Shown: positions 1 to 12,715 of the stretch, one piece after another | How the letters are laid out: each line of letters starts with the position of its first letter | How positions within the stretch are numbered: position 1 is the stretch's first letter | NCBI GenBank assembly: GCA_007922305.1 | Contig: ML677344.1 | Span: 2,032,368 to 2,096,367, forward strand | From: Dermatemys mawii | Taxonomy: Eukaryota; Chordata; Testudines; Dermatemydidae | DNA length: 64,000 nucleotides | Direction: 5' to 3' | Notes under the pieces: model-generated | What the model was told of the DNA's origin: nothing | What the model saw: only the letters and a program-made list of their open reading frames with translations | Database searches by the model: none | Made by a program: the position numbers and the translations under genes

Positions 1-734
1 AAAACCTGCAGGCATTTGCCAGTGTTACTGACTTCTCCCAAGGGCAGAGTGTCTGTCCCAGCTGGTGCACAGAAGGCAGAACTTACCTAACCATGGGAAG
101 AGGAAGGCAAAGATAGAAATGATGTTTTCTCCCTAGCTGCAGAGAAGGCGGTGTTTGATTCCCCACGGGTGGGGTCTTTTTTCTCCCCGTGTCAGGGCTT
201 TGTGGAAGTGCATGGACGATCGTAGGCCGTCATCCGGACAGGGGGATGGAGGCCTGCAGCTGAAGTGACAGCCACCCTCAAGGAGATAAGGAAGTGGAGA
301 AGTTCATCTCTGATGAAAGAGGGAGCGAACGAGATAAGCCTGTGGTAGCTCAGCTAATGATGACTAAGGGAGAATGCCTCTGTAAATGCAGTTTTATTGG
401 CGGTGTAGTTTGACAAACTCCATGGCAGCTGGTACTGCTGCGCTTCGTGGCTTAGACACTGTGGTGAGGCGCGGTTTGGAGACACATGGACAGGGAGCAA
501 GTAGGAGTAGTAGGAACAAAGGAAGTTCTGTATGAGCCTCAGGAGTGCTTTGGACCACGGCCTCCCTTAGGGGAATGGCAGGAATCTCCTGGCCTGAACC
601 GGACAAAGGTCTGCAGTAAAAGTTCCCAGAGCCTGTCACTGAAGTCTTTCACCCTTAGCAGTCCTGAGCAGCATGGCTGCAGTGCTGGGTCATGGCGCTG
701 CAGATGAAGGCTGGGAGCTGTGAGGCGAAGGGGG

Positions 735-860
735 GACACTGGGCTAGGAGTCAGGAGACCTGGGGTCTACTCTCAGCTCTGCCATTGGCCTGCTGAGTGA
801 CCTTGGGCCAGTCATCTCCCTTTCTTGTGCCTCAGTTTCCTCTCCCACCTTCTGTCTTGT
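735..860 (+). repeat. MIR-like SINE fragment
   Basis: Reads ggctaggagtcaggagacct, then a Gly-Leu-style gtgaccttgggcc block and a cctcagtttcc end, the order seen in the body of MIR/CORE SINEs. Both tails are missing. Confidence 0.6.
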
Positions 861-3289
861 CTGTGCAGACTGCGAGCTTGTTGGATCTCTTGCTATGTGT
901 ATGTGTACTGAGCCCCACGCCGTGGGGTCGTGATCTCAGCTCGGGTGTCTAGGTGCCACTGTCGTGTATCTGAATGGAATGATGCTGCTGCAGTGGGACT
1001 GTGCGTAACACAGCACTGGACGGATGTGCTCATGTTGTGTGGACGTACAGGCTGTAGTAGAGAGAGCGAGCCTGGAGCACTGGGCCTGGGGTGAGACCTG
1101 AGGCCAGGCGGAACCAGAGGCTGTGAACCAAAGTCAGGCACATTGTCACGGAGTCCCCGGGGGCGATGGTCTGGACCTGCTCCGTAAGAAGCCAGTCAGG
1201 ACTCTGTGGGGGAGCTTCCTCTCTGTGAACAGCCTGTCTCCAAGGCTAGGAGCTTCACAGCTTCCACCTTCCTGGGTCTGACCTCAGAGCATTCAGCACC
1301 TTCTGCCCCTCCGTGCGCTTCCCCCAGTGAGCCCAGCCAGGCAGGGTCCTGGGGAAGCCCGTGGGTCCTGCACCCCCACTCCACAGTCAGATGTGACTCT
1401 CAGCCAGCCAGTGAAACAGAGGTTTATTAGTCGACAGGAACATGATCTGACACAGAGCTTGTAGATGGAGCGAACCGGACCCCTCAGCTGGATCCATTTC
1501 AGGGGTCCAGGGAGGCCAGACCCTATTTGAGCCTCTCTGCCCTTCCTTAGCCAGCTGCAGACTGAAACTCACTCCCCAGCTCCTCCCCTGCTTCCTTTGT
1601 CTCCTTCCCGGGCAGGAGGTCAGGTGACCTCTTCCCCCCACCTGGAGTCAAGTTATAGCTTCAGGCATGGACACCTTCCCACAATAGTCAGAGGAGCCAT
1701 TGAGAGCATTTCTATTCCCTCACACACGTATCAAACAGATACTCACAAGTTCACTGTCTGATACATACACTTGGCAAAGTTGTTGCTAGCGTAACAGGCA
1801 CTAGATATTTACCTAAATATATTCCAGCTCGTGCAGGTCCACCCCGATCTAGTTCAAGGTGAGATGGTTTGACAAACAGTGAACAGGGATTGTTTGGTCC
1901 GAGGGGAGGTAACAAACGGGTGTCATGAAATCCGTACGGTGGTGCGTAAGCTGTTTGTCTCAGCCTATAAATGTCTCACCATAACCCTTTGTGTGGCCGA
2001 GGGGACAGTAGAGATGCCTGCTGCTGGCTCAGCTGCTTCTTGTCACGGGGCACTCCTGTCTTAGTGCACCTGTAACCATGGAGCCCGGGCGCTGGCATTT
2101 GAGGGCAATTAACCTGGCTGAGTGGCTTTGCCTTTCGTTATGAGCGAGGTCTGTGGAATGAGCAGGTTGCCTTATTTGCAATGCCAATGACATTCCAGCC
2201 TTCAGCCCTTGACAGCATGGGGTAGTACCACTGAGCTCTGCTGAACCAGCTCTCTGCACAGAGCTGGACAACACACGGTGAGAACACACGCATACAAGCC
2301 AACTGGCAACACAATCCCATGCCCTTCTCTTGTGGCTCTCCTTTCTTTCCCCAGATGTAGGGCAGAGAAGTGAGCCTGGGCGGGGGAGGGGATGTATGCA
2401 TCCCTGGGGCCAAGCCCTCACACCGGCTGGGAAGGGGGCAGCCTCCAGGCCAGCCCAGGATTGCAAAAGCCATTTAAGCCTCCTCCTGCTCCCGTGAAGT
2501 CCGTGGAAGGTTTGCTGTCTAGAGTTCGTTATTTGGGAGTCTAGGAATTTGTGACTGCCCCATGGGAGCCCATGCAGTGCAGAGGAGATTAGCAAAGCAC
2601 CCGGTCACGTGTCTCACTCCTACACCGCAATCCCTCCGGCAGGGGACACAACAAGGAGAATAGAGGAAGCGTGGGAAGCAAGATCCCAAGGCAGGAGGAA
2701 ATCCCCATCTCAGCCCCGCAGGCAGCTCTGTCTGTGGCACCCATGAGCTGCAGACATCACTTCTGTAGTGCGGTCGCAGTGGTGGGGGTTGATTGGTTAT
2801 TGGGTGGGGTTAGGTGACGTGGTGTTTGTGTTTTACACCAGATTGCCTTATTTTGATGGTAGCTGTTGTCTGTCCCAGCGCCCATGGGCTCCAGGGCTAC
2901 CCTACGTTAGTTTTGCCTGCCAAGCACTTTGTTTCCCATGGGCGTTACAGACTCCTAGGGCCAGATTTTCCCCTATTTCTGCCCCAAAAATAAGTGTCCA
3001 GATTTTCCTAAGAGCTCAGCGTGTTGGGTGAACATGGGGTATGGTGCTCTCATGAAATCCTGCCCATAAGGGGTCCCAGTGCGAGGGGCCGGGTGCTTAG
3101 CACTTGCAGCCCTGCCCAATCGAGCGGGACTGAGTGTATTGTACACCGGGGAGTCTCCTAGGCATGCACTGGGCCCTGGGCTGGGTTCTGGGCAGGGACG
3201 GAATGGGAGAGTGATTATTTCCTTTTAACCTTTAAATCTAATGCATCTAGTGCTCCAAGCTCCGGCCTGCGGGCCTGGCATTCCTCAGT

Positions 3290-3420
3290 TCAAATCAGAC
3301 ATTGACGTGGACTTTCTCTGTACCTCTGAGCAAGGCACTTGATCTCCCCTGGCCTCAGTTTCCCCAGCGTTTAAATGGGGATGATGGGTTGGCAGGGGTA
3401 TCGGGAGGGTTAGTTAGCTG
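3290..3420 (+). repeat. MIR-like SINE fragment
   Basis: Contains gagcaaggcacttgatctcc, then cctcagtttccccagc and aaatggggatgatgg, the 3' half of a MIR-type element. Confidence 0.5.
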
Positions 3421-6390
3421 GTGTTCATCTGATGCTTTGAGGATGTGATGCTAAGATGATTCGTGGAGCCTCTCTACTCTGCAGCTGCCCCCCACTGCTC
3501 TCCTCCCTTTCCGTAGGGTTTCTCCTAAAACCCAAACAGGAGAGTGGCTGCAGCAGGGACGGGAAAGATATCGCAGAGGGGCTGGGGCTGAGAGTTTGCT
3601 TCCCCTTTAATAAGAGACTTGGTGTCATTTAGACCCATGTAATCGTGCCTAGACACTGACAGGTGTCTTAGAAATGGGTATAATGCTAACAGAGCCTTAC
3701 AGATGAGATATAGAATATGTATATATAAAATACAACAAACCCATGGCCTCCCAGGGCCTGCCCAATTGTCTTTATGCTGCTTAACATGGACGCAGCACCA
3801 GAGATAGAACCCAGATGTTCCTGCTCCAAAAGTCCTGGCCACTTGTGCTAAGGGAGAATCCCCATTAGCCATATAGGGCTACGGCACACAGTTAGGCAGT
3901 CCTGGTTCTGTCCCGCAAAGAAGGGTGGGGGTGTGCATACACCCTAGCCTGTCCACTGCAGTCAGCTCTGCCTTTAACTCGCTGCTGGGCTCAGCACTCC
4001 GGGTTCACTAAGCCTCAGTTTTGCCAGAGGACGGCAGGACAGGGTCCTGGGGGTGTTGCTTTGGGGGGGAGGGGCTCTTTGCAGCGCTCATCCCCAACTG
4101 CAGGGCAGAGTGCCCCGGGGCTCTGCTCTGCCCTCTGCACCAGCTGTCTTGCCAGTCTGTGGATGTTTGTGGGCTTGTTCCCATAGAAACGGCTGCGAAG
4201 AAATGAGGTCACTCCAACCCAGAGAAAGAGAGAAGTCCGGTCTGATTATTTCCCCAGACCGCCTCCTCCCTCGCCCCCGCCCCAAGTAAACAGAGCTACT
4301 GAGTCTGCTCTGCTGTATGTGCTGAACCAGGTGTGAACCGGAGAGAGAGGCCCCGCGCCAGACCCCTGCACTAGACACCCCAGAACGCTGTGGCAGCTTG
4401 GATCTGGATCCACGCTGGATCGGGCCCCTCAGAGTCCCTACATGCCCTGCTGTCAGTTTGGGCACGTCACTGCTACGCCAGCACCTCTGACATGGCCCAC
4501 GCCGGTGAGCCTGAATGCTGAAGCCAGACATCCCGAGGCCAGCCCATTGTTAACTAGAGTGGGGACATAAATGCTGGATGCAGAACCATGAGAGCAGAGG
4601 CACCGGGCCTGGCTTGTGGGGCGTCTTCCCTTCACAAGGGTCACAGACCAGGACTTTCTAAAGTGACTGGTGATCTGGGGCCCGATTCTCAGAAAGGGCT
4701 GAGCACCTGCCTTCTGGATCATGCCCCGACAGAGGGAGGACTGAGCCCTCTACTTGCTCTCGAATTACCCGACTGGTAAACACTTATAAAGGGTGTGTCA
4801 TGTCCCCATCTAATGCCTGGGCTACACAGAGGATAGCAGCCTACTACTGCTGCCAGCCAATGGAGTTATTCCTTTCGTTCCAATGATAGACGTTCATGAT
4901 GTTCTCCCACGTTCCCTATTCTCGCTATGTAAACTGCAGGACCCTAGGATTTCCATACAGCTGTTGGAATCCGGAAGCAATTAGCCTAATGGATTTATAC
5001 TTCCGCCCGCTCCCCCTCCTTTTCCTGGTAAATTATAGAACCTAAAAGTGATGGAAAAGGCCTGTTTAAATCAAGTAGTCCAAGAGTCTTCCCTAGATGG
5101 CACTGCCTAAAGTTAAGGTTGCCCAACACTTCCCTATACGAGGCTTTGTTTTCAGTTGCTTATAACTCTGCCAAACTTCAACAGTTCAGGCTGAATTTTT
5201 CTGTGCTGGATGTTTGCCTCAGGTTGAATATACCTGGGAAGTTTCAGCTAAAATGAAGAATGAGGTTAGGGGAATACATGATGTTTTGCTCTTGTTAAAG
5301 AAACCCTCTTACAAACACATTGCTGAGGAATTCTAGTGTCTGTGTTTTCGAACAGGGACTTGAAATGTGGCAGGGAGTTTGCCCTGGGGTCAGGGATGTG
5401 TCTTTTGCTGTTCGCGTGAAAATTCACCCAAACTTGGCCAAGTTTGCAAATGTTCGATAGAGACTTCTTAGAGTGGTGTTAAATTCCCCAAAGACGCCGT
5501 TTGCACTGAGCATGCTCCACCGTCCTCACAGCTCCTGCACGTGAGTGGACGGTGCGTGTGTCATCTGGCAGAATGGTGGAGCATATGCCAGTCCGGGGGC
5601 TGCAGAGGCTGAGCAGGACTTGCCCTGGAGTTGCAGCTCCTGGATGCCAGTGGATGCTGTGGTGCCAGGCCTGCGAACTGAGAGCCTGTCTCTCCGGTGT
5701 TCTCAGTGCCCCGCTGCTGTTCCCAGGCAGCGAGGAGGAGAAGGAGGAAACAGCCACAGTGGTATGCAGAGGGGGAGAAATGAGGAGGAGTGAGGGTTAT
5801 GTGAGCCAGAGGGTGGCGAGGAGCAGGAAGGGAGCGGGACAGGACATGGTGGGGGCAGCAGAGGAGGCGGGGGCAGGAACCAGGTAAGGGGATGGATGGG
5901 AGCAGAGGACAGTAGCTGAAGTGTGGGGTTTGGAGCAGAAGGTTGCAAAGATAGGCTAGGCATACAGGGATAGAAGTGGTCTGTAACCACTAGATCCCAC
6001 TCCCCTCCAGAACTTGGACTTGAACCCAGGAGTCCTGAGTCTCCACTTTCCTCGACTGTCAGCAAAGAGCTATGAAACCCTCTTGTGAAATGAGTGAGTC
6101 TCACCCTATCTCTTGTGAGTGGTCCACACAGACGATAATAGCCTTCTATTGCTACCACTTATGGTAGCTCTAAAGGCCCAAACCCTGCTGATGACCCAAG
6201 TTGTCAGTCAGTCTGGCTCCATGTGATGGAATTTCACTGTTTTCAGGTTTGTTTTTTCAAATGAGGAAACTACACCCAAAAAACAACATTAAAAAAAAGT
6301 TGAGGTTGCAAAATCAAGCACTCAAAAATTAGGAAATGCCAGAATTAAGGTTGCCAATGTAAAATTAATTTGGTCCCCTTGTGCATATGC

Positions 6391-6763
6391 CAGAGGTCCC
6401 CAAAATGTGGAGGGGGGAGTGTGGAGGAACATTTTTTGGGGGGGGGGGGGCATGGCAGGGCCCAGGCCAGCCCCCCAAGGGTTGGGGAGGGAGTGCCACC
6501 CAGACCTGCTCTACTCCCAGCTCTGGTCTAGCCCCACCTCAGCCATGGCCCCGGCTCCCGGCCTTGGCCCCTGACTGTGGCTCTGTTTCTGGCCCTGCCC
6601 CTGGCCCCAGAGCCACCCCAAGCTACAGCCACAGCTTTGGCCCCCTTACCCCTGTCTCCGTCCCTCTCTCCTCTCGAGCCGTGGCCCCGCTCCTGGCCCC
6701 GTGTCTGGGGGCACACAGATTGAGTAAGGGGGGACACGACCCTGAAAAGTTTGCGGACCGCTG
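6391..6763. mobile_element. hAT-like non-autonomous DNA element
   Basis: Starts cagaggtccccaaaatg and ends with the approximate inverse, aagtttgcggaccgctg. The interior is GC-rich and includes a run of 13 G at 6438-6450. Eight-base flanks gcatatgc and atgtatgc agree in their last five bases, consistent with a decayed 8-bp target duplication of a hAT element. It has no coding capacity; the open frames over it are chance frames in GC-rich DNA. Confidence 0.5.
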
Positions 6764-7224
6764 ATGTATGCATTGTGATATAGTCGTTAATGACATGATC
6801 ACATCCTGTTTTTTATACTGGACCCCAGCCCCATTCAGTGTTTGGGATGCGTCTGCACTGGGGCTGACTCAAGGTTGTGTAGCGAAGGAGGCTGTTGTCT
6901 GTAGACTCCCTGCCTCCTTTGTTTCAGAGGTTTGAAGATGTCTAGTGAATGAGGCAGGGTCTGCAGAAAGAGAAAGGTTGGACCTGTGGCCAAGGAAATT
7001 GAATGTTGCCTCGGAGAACTGGATTCTCTCCCTGCTTCTGTGGGAGCTCCTGCTTGATGCTGGGTAAATCACTTAAACCACAGAGGTTACCACTGGCCAC
7101 TAATTGTGTCTTCCTCATTTTCTGGCTTCCCAACCTAAGACACCCGGGAACAGATTTGCAGAAGCGCTGAGGACTCACAGCGGTGACTCAGGTCGCCTGG
7201 AGCTCAGCTCTGGGCATATAAGGT

Positions 7225-7300
7225 GCCATAAAAATGCTACATGAGATGAGGCATGTGAGATAATATCTTTTACTGGACCAGTTTCTGTTGGGGAGTCCTC
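7225..7300 (-). mobile_element. Penelope-like element terminal fragment
   Basis: The phrase gataatatcttttactggac followed by cagtttctgttgg is the inverse of a terminal sequence common in sauropsid Penelope-like repeats. A related fragment lies at 37321-37450. It is short and old. Confidence 0.4.
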
Positions 7301-7799
7301 TGAAAAATCAGGGCCTATCTGTCTCAAATTAGTTGTCGCAGTTGATAATTGCAGCCTTAATCTCTCTGTGTCTCAGCTCCCCATCTGTGAAATAGGTCTA
7401 AGACCATCCCCTGCCCAAAGATAAATTCGTGAATGTTTGTGATGCACTCAAACACTACGGGGAGAGCACCATAGAAACACCCAGCAGGAAATGAATGCTT
7501 CTGTAGGCCATGCAAGATTTGAGTGGTGTGTGGTAAATAAAACCTGGGCCACGTATTGAATGAGAAAGCTAAAAAGAAATGCTGAGTAACTACTCATTCG
7601 CTAATGAGGTGGCAGTCCTGTGATAAAAATAGTGTGTGGTCATGTAAATAAAGACCATATTGTAATGCACGAGGGGGCTGAAATAAGGTAGCACGGGCAA
7701 CTTTAGTGCTGGTGTTTTACTACCTCTAAGTGTTTGACTTTGTAACCTGAATGTTGGATGTAATTAGTACATACATTCCAGTAGCCCTAGAGATGCCAC

Positions 7800-8050
7800 T
7801 GTGTGCTAGGTTCTGTACACCCATGCGGAGAGACACTCCCTGACCTGCTGAACAGATTACGGTCTAAGTAGACAAGAGCAACAAAAGATGGGAGAAAGAA
7901 GCGTCATTAGCCCCACTTGACTGATGGGGCACTAGGCCCACAGAGGTTAAGTTGCTTGGCCAAGGTCATCCAAGGACTGAGTACCGGGAATTGCACCTGG
8001 ATGTTCTGAGTCCCAGGCCAGGGCCTTAACTACCAAGGCATCCTCCTCCT
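7800..8050 (-). repeat. MIR-like SINE, reverse orientation
   Basis: Contains gcactaggcccacagaggtt, aagttgcttggccaaggtca and a trailing ggccttaactaccaag, the reverse complement of a tRNA-derived MIR-type SINE. Its A/B-box end points rightward on the minus strand. Confidence 0.55.
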
Positions 8051-8754
8051 TCCTGTGACACGTCATTATCGACTTGTTCTTTAGGCCAGGCCCTGGGGGG
8101 TGCTAGACCCTTTCCAGACTTTTGGAAAAGGAGGAGCTCAGAGGCACTGGGGTATTCCACAGCCGCCTCCATCTCCGGATTGGGAAGCTTTCCACGAAAA
8201 CAAGCTCTTATTTTTGTGCTGGAGGGAACTTCCCCTCATTCCTGTCCTTAGAAAATCTTTACTGTAAAAATTCTACGCATTGCCCATCTGGTGGTGCTTG
8301 TTTGGGAGGTGGGAAATGACTGGGAAGTAGCAACGGGGAGGCAGTTGTGGCTGAATTTTAGTTCCAATTCCCAAAAGGTTTGGAGTTCAATGCAACCGAA
8401 GAGAAAGTTGCTGGGAAAGTGTGTCTCTGTGGTGCTTGTTGCATGCACTCGGCCAGATTTTCAGAGGTGCTAAGCACCTGTTACCCCCAACGACTTCAGC
8501 TTTGCTTGGCCCGTCTGCAATTCAGGCCATGGGTGGCTCTTTCTTTCCACTGTATTTTTTGTTCATTAGCCCAAGAGAGCCTAAATTGCTTTCTATCAAT
8601 CATAAATCATTGCCTTCATGTAGCAGCTTTCAGCTGTGAATCTCCAAAGATTTGTCAGTTAATCCTCCCCTCCACGGCGTGGGTAAATGGCACTATCTGT
8701 ATTTTGCAGATGGTGAAGAAGGAAGTACCTCTTCCCATAACACAAGAACCAGGG

Positions 8755-9154
8755 GTCACCCAGTGAAATGAAGAGGCAGCAGGTTTAAAACAAACAAAAG
8801 GAAGTGTTTCTTCACACAACGCACAGTCAACCTGTGGAACTCATTGCCAAGGGACATTGTGAAGGCCAAAACTGTAACTGGGTTCAGAAAAGAACTAGAT
8901 AAGTTCTTGAAGGATAGGTCCATCAATGCTATTTGCTAAGATGGTCAGGGATCTGACCATGTACTCTGTAAAACCCTGTACTCTAGGGGTCCCCAAGCCT
9001 CTGACTGGACGACAGGGGATGGCTCACTCGAAGTTGGGACTGAACGACAGGGGATGACTCACTTGAAGCTGCCCTTCTCTGTTCACTCCCTCTGAAGCAT
9101 CTGGCACCGGACACTGTCAGAAGACAGGATACTGGCCTAAATGTACCATGGGTC
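8755..9154 (+). mobile_element. CR1 LINE 3' end, first piece (interrupted)
   Basis: Holds the well-known CR1 block aggaagtgtttcttcacaca, then tcaacctgtggaactcattgcc and the 3' UTR, up to aatgtaccatgggtc. The sequence then breaks, and the rest of the same 3' end (ctgacccaccatggccattc) is found 1.6 kb away at 10805. The gap is filled by a CR1 in the opposite orientation. Confidence 0.85.
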
Positions 9155-10800
9155 ATAAGAACATAAGAATGGCCGTACTGGGTCAGACCAAAGGTTCCTC
9201 TAGCCCAGGATCCTGTCTTCCGACAGTGGCCAATGCCAGGGGCCCCAGAGGGCATGAAGAGAGCAGGTAATCATCAAGTGATCCATCCCCTGTTGCTCAT
9301 TCTCAGCTTCTGGCAAACAGAGGATAGGGACACCATCCCTGCCCATCCTGGCTAATTACCATTAATGGATCTGTCCTCCATGAATTTATCTAGTTCTCTT
9401 TTGAACCCTGTTATGGTCTTGGCCTTCACAACATCCTCTGGCAAGGAGTTCCCCAGGGTGACTGTGCGTTGTGTGAAGAAATACTTCCTTTTGCTTGTTG
9501 TAAACCTGCTGCCTTTATTTCATTTGGTGACCCCTAGTTCTTGTGTTCTGAGAAGTAGTAAACAACACTTCCTTATCTACTTTTTCTACACCAGTCATGA
9601 TTTTATAGACCTCCATCATATCTCCCCTTAGCCATCTTTTCCAGGCTGAAAAGACCCCGTCTTATTAATCCCTCCTCATATGGAAGCCTTTCCATACCCC
9701 TAATCATTTTTATTGCCCTTTTCTGAATCTTTTCCAGTTCTAATATATCTTTTCTGAGCTGGGACGACCACATCTGCACACAGTATTCAAAATTTGGGCA
9801 TACCATGATTTATATAGAAGCAACAAGATATTTTCTGTCCTATTATCTATCCCTCTCTTAATTATTCCCAGCATTCTGTTTGCTTTCTTGACTGCCACTG
9901 CACATTGAGTGGATGTTTTCAGAGAACGATTCACAATGACTCCTCAATCTCTTTCTTAAGTGGTAACAGCTCATTTAGACCCTTTCATTTTAGATATATA
10001 GTTGGGATTATCCTTTCCAATGTACAGTACTTTGCATTTATCAACATTAAATTTCATCTGCCATTTTGTTGCCCAGTCACCCAGTTTTGACAGATCCTTT
10101 TGTAGCTCTCTGCAGTCTGCCTGGGTCTTAACTATCTTTAGTAATTTTGTATCATCTGCAAATTTTGCCACCTCACTGTTTACCTCTTTTTTCAAATCAT
10201 TTATGAACATGTTGAGTAGGACTGGTCCCAGAACAGACCCCACTATTTACCGTTTATACCTACCCTTTGTTTCTTATCTTTCAACCAGTTACCAATCCAT
10301 GAGAGCACCTTGCCTCTTATCCTGTGGCAGCTGACTTTGTGTATGAGCCTTTGGTGTGGGATCTTGTCAAAGGCTTTCTGAAAATCTAAGTATGCTATAT
10401 CTACAGGATCCCCTTGGCCCACAGGCTTGTTGACCCTCTTGAAGGATTCTAGTAGATTGGTGAGACATGATTTCCCTTTACTAAAACCATGTTGACTCTT
10501 CCTCAACAAATTATGTTCATCTATATGTCTGACAATATTGTTCTTTATTATAGTTTCAACCAGTTTGCCCGGTACTGAAGTCAGGCTTACAGGCCTGTAA
10601 TTGCCAGGATCACTTCTGACGCCCTTTTTAAAAATTGGCATCACATTAGCCAACCTCCAGTCACCTGGTACAGAAGCTGATTTAAATGAGCGGTTACAGA
10701 CGGCAGATGATATTTCTGCAGTTTCACATTTGAGTTCCTTCAGAACTCTTGGGTGATACCATCTGGTCCTGGTGACTTATTGCTGTTTAATTTATCAATT
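9155..10800 (-). mobile_element. CR1 LINE, 5'-truncated, with decayed ORF2
   Basis: Read on the minus strand this runs from the middle of the CR1 reverse transcriptase to the CR1 3' end (attcttatgttcttat at 9155). ORF2 is split into pieces: 10653-10243 has FKKGVRSDPGNYRPVSLTS and AYLDFQKAFDKIPHQRL (motif A); 10243-9971 has GSVLGPVLLNMFINDL (motif B) and FADDTK (motif C, Phe for the usual Tyr); downstream pieces cover the thumb and C-terminal region. Frame breaks make it non-functional. The 4-base flanks ggtc (9151-9154 and 10801-10804) match. It sits inside the + strand CR1. Confidence 0.92.
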
Positions 10801-10838
10801 GGTCTGACCCACCATGGCCATTCTGATGTTCTTATGTG
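10801..10838 (+). mobile_element. CR1 LINE 3' end, second piece
   Basis: ggtctgacccaccatggcca and the ttcttatg end are the terminal bases of the CR1 that starts at 8755. They were separated from it by the insertion at 9155-10800. Confidence 0.8.
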
Positions 10839-11800
10839 GAAGCTGAGTCATGGGGAGAATGAGGCCAACATTTTTGAGTTGGGTGCCTAAAACTAGGCCC
10901 CTGAAGCCATTTGTAGGCACCTAAATACAATGGCCTGTTTCTCAGCGGTGCTGGGTGCCTACCGTTCCTGCTAATTCCAGTGGGGAGTTGTTGGAAAATA
11001 CAGCCACTTAGGTAGGGACCAATCTGTGGATTTGGATGTCTGTCATTAGGCACCTGCGAATGAAAATGCTCCCGTTAGTGGCTTGCCCAAAGTCCCACGG
11101 AATCAGGAAGAGATTCCTGATCCCTGAACTGTAGCCTCTTGGAAGGCCGTGCTCCTGTCCTCTAGGAGGCAGGAAGAGGAGATTGCGAATTTGGGATGCC
11201 ATTTTAAGAACTGATTGTCTGAACTCAGCACTTACCTTTGTGACCCAGTGGTGTCCTTCCTCCGAAACAATAATGAAGCAGTGGCACATCTGTCTTGCCT
11301 GGGGGACATACCCCACCAGGGTTAGTGTGCTCACCAAGCCAGGTAACTGAGAGGCAGGTAATGATTCCCTTTGAACCTGGCTATGGCAGCTTGTCCAAAA
11401 TCCCCATAAGCCTGACCAATCTCTGTGCTGGGGTCTAGCTTTGCTGTCTCACCGGTAACCATTTTCTGTCTAATTCCTGTTGGTGTAAACTCTGTTAGGA
11501 TGAGGGGCTCTGTCTCCTTAGAACTGGTGGGAAAATTTTCATCAAAACAGTTTTCTGTTGGGAAATGCCATTGAGCCAAAACCAATTTTGGGGTGAAATC
11601 ATCAAATTTTGTTCCAAAAGCAAATGGAAATAAAACTTTACACTTTTTTGGAAAGAAAACATTTGATTTTCTGTTAACAAACAAAACCACAGTTTGGAAA
11701 TTTACTTTATTTGATATAAAAGTAAGTAAAAAAAGGGTCAGAACTGCCACAAAACATTGAGGATTTATCATAGCAGAACATTTCTTATTAACTACAAATA

Positions 11801-11921
11801 GGGTGACCAGATGTCCCGATTTTATAGGGACAGTCCCAGTTTTGGGGTCTTTTCCTTATTATAGGCTCCTATTATCTCCTACCCCTTGTCCCGATTTCTC
11901 ACACTTGCTGTCTGGTCACCC
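11801..11921. mobile_element. Short MITE with TA flanks
   Basis: A 121-bp element whose ends are inverse copies: gggtgaccaga at the left and tctggtcaccc at the right, each followed by TA. A 2-bp TA duplication is typical of Tc1/mariner elements. The AT-rich sequence on both sides (about 11495-11790 and 11925-12000) looks like two halves of one older repeat. Confidence 0.7.
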
Positions 11922-12030
11922 TAACCCCAAACCAATTTTTTTTTCCAGAATTTCATTTTGCAAAACATTTAGGAATTTTGGCGTTCTGTCTTGATTCACG
12001 GCACGATTTTTCAAAATCTTGATTTTGTGT

Positions 12031-12070
12031 GTGAGAGAGAAAGAGAGAGAAGAAAGAGAAAGAGAGAGAT
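12031..12070. repeat. (GA)n purine tract
   Basis: Forty bases of gagaga/aagaga repeats, nearly pure purine on the + strand. Confidence 0.9.
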
Positions 12071-12149
12071 AAGTCCACTTTTTAACTGGCTAAGGTCTCC
12101 CCTAGCAGCTCCACCATTGGCGGTGAGCAGAGGGGGCTCGGATGCTTGT

Positions 12150-12715
12150 TGTCACAAAAGGATCTGGGGGCCGTCATGAATCAGAAATTGAATGTGAGTT
12201 GATAGTGATGCAGTTACTAAAAGGGCTAACATGATTCTGAATTAACAGGTTTATTGTATGTAAGACGTGGGAGGTAATTGTCCTGCTGTACTCGGCCCTG
12301 GAAAGATGGGGACAAATTGGAGAGAGTCCAGAGGAGAGCAACAAAAATGATTAAAGGTTTAGAGAACGTGATCTATGAGGAAAGGTTAAAACTTTAGCCT
12401 CGAGAAAAGAAGACTGAGTGGGGACTTGATAACAGTCTTCAGGTCTATTAAGGGCTGTTCTAAAGAGATGGGGATCAATTGTTCTCCATGTCCACTGAAG
12501 GTAGGACAAGAGTTTTGTCTTGGCATAATCTGCAGCAAGGGAGATTTAGGTCAGATATCAGGAAAAACTTTCGAACTCTCAGGAGAGTTAAGCTCTGGAA
12601 CAGGCTTCCAAGGGAGATTATGGAATCCCCATTGCGGGAGATTTTTAATACCAGGCTGGACAAACCTGTCAGGGCCGGTCTAGGTTTGCTTGGCCCTCCC
12701 TCGTTTCTGTGCTAG
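12150..12715 (+). mobile_element. CR1 LINE 3' fragment
   Basis: Starts with the ggatctgggggccgtcat block of CR1 ORF2, runs through gagcaacaaaaatgattaaa and ggagatttaggtcagatat, and stops after aggctggacaaacctgtcag just before the usual 3' UTR end. Several frameshifts and deletions are present. Chance frames at 12426-12715 lie inside it. Confidence 0.85.

Noticed and set aside
2029..2595. 188-residue minus-strand open frame
   Set aside because: No domain, no conserved motif and no splice pattern. Repeats are not evident either, so it is left unassigned.
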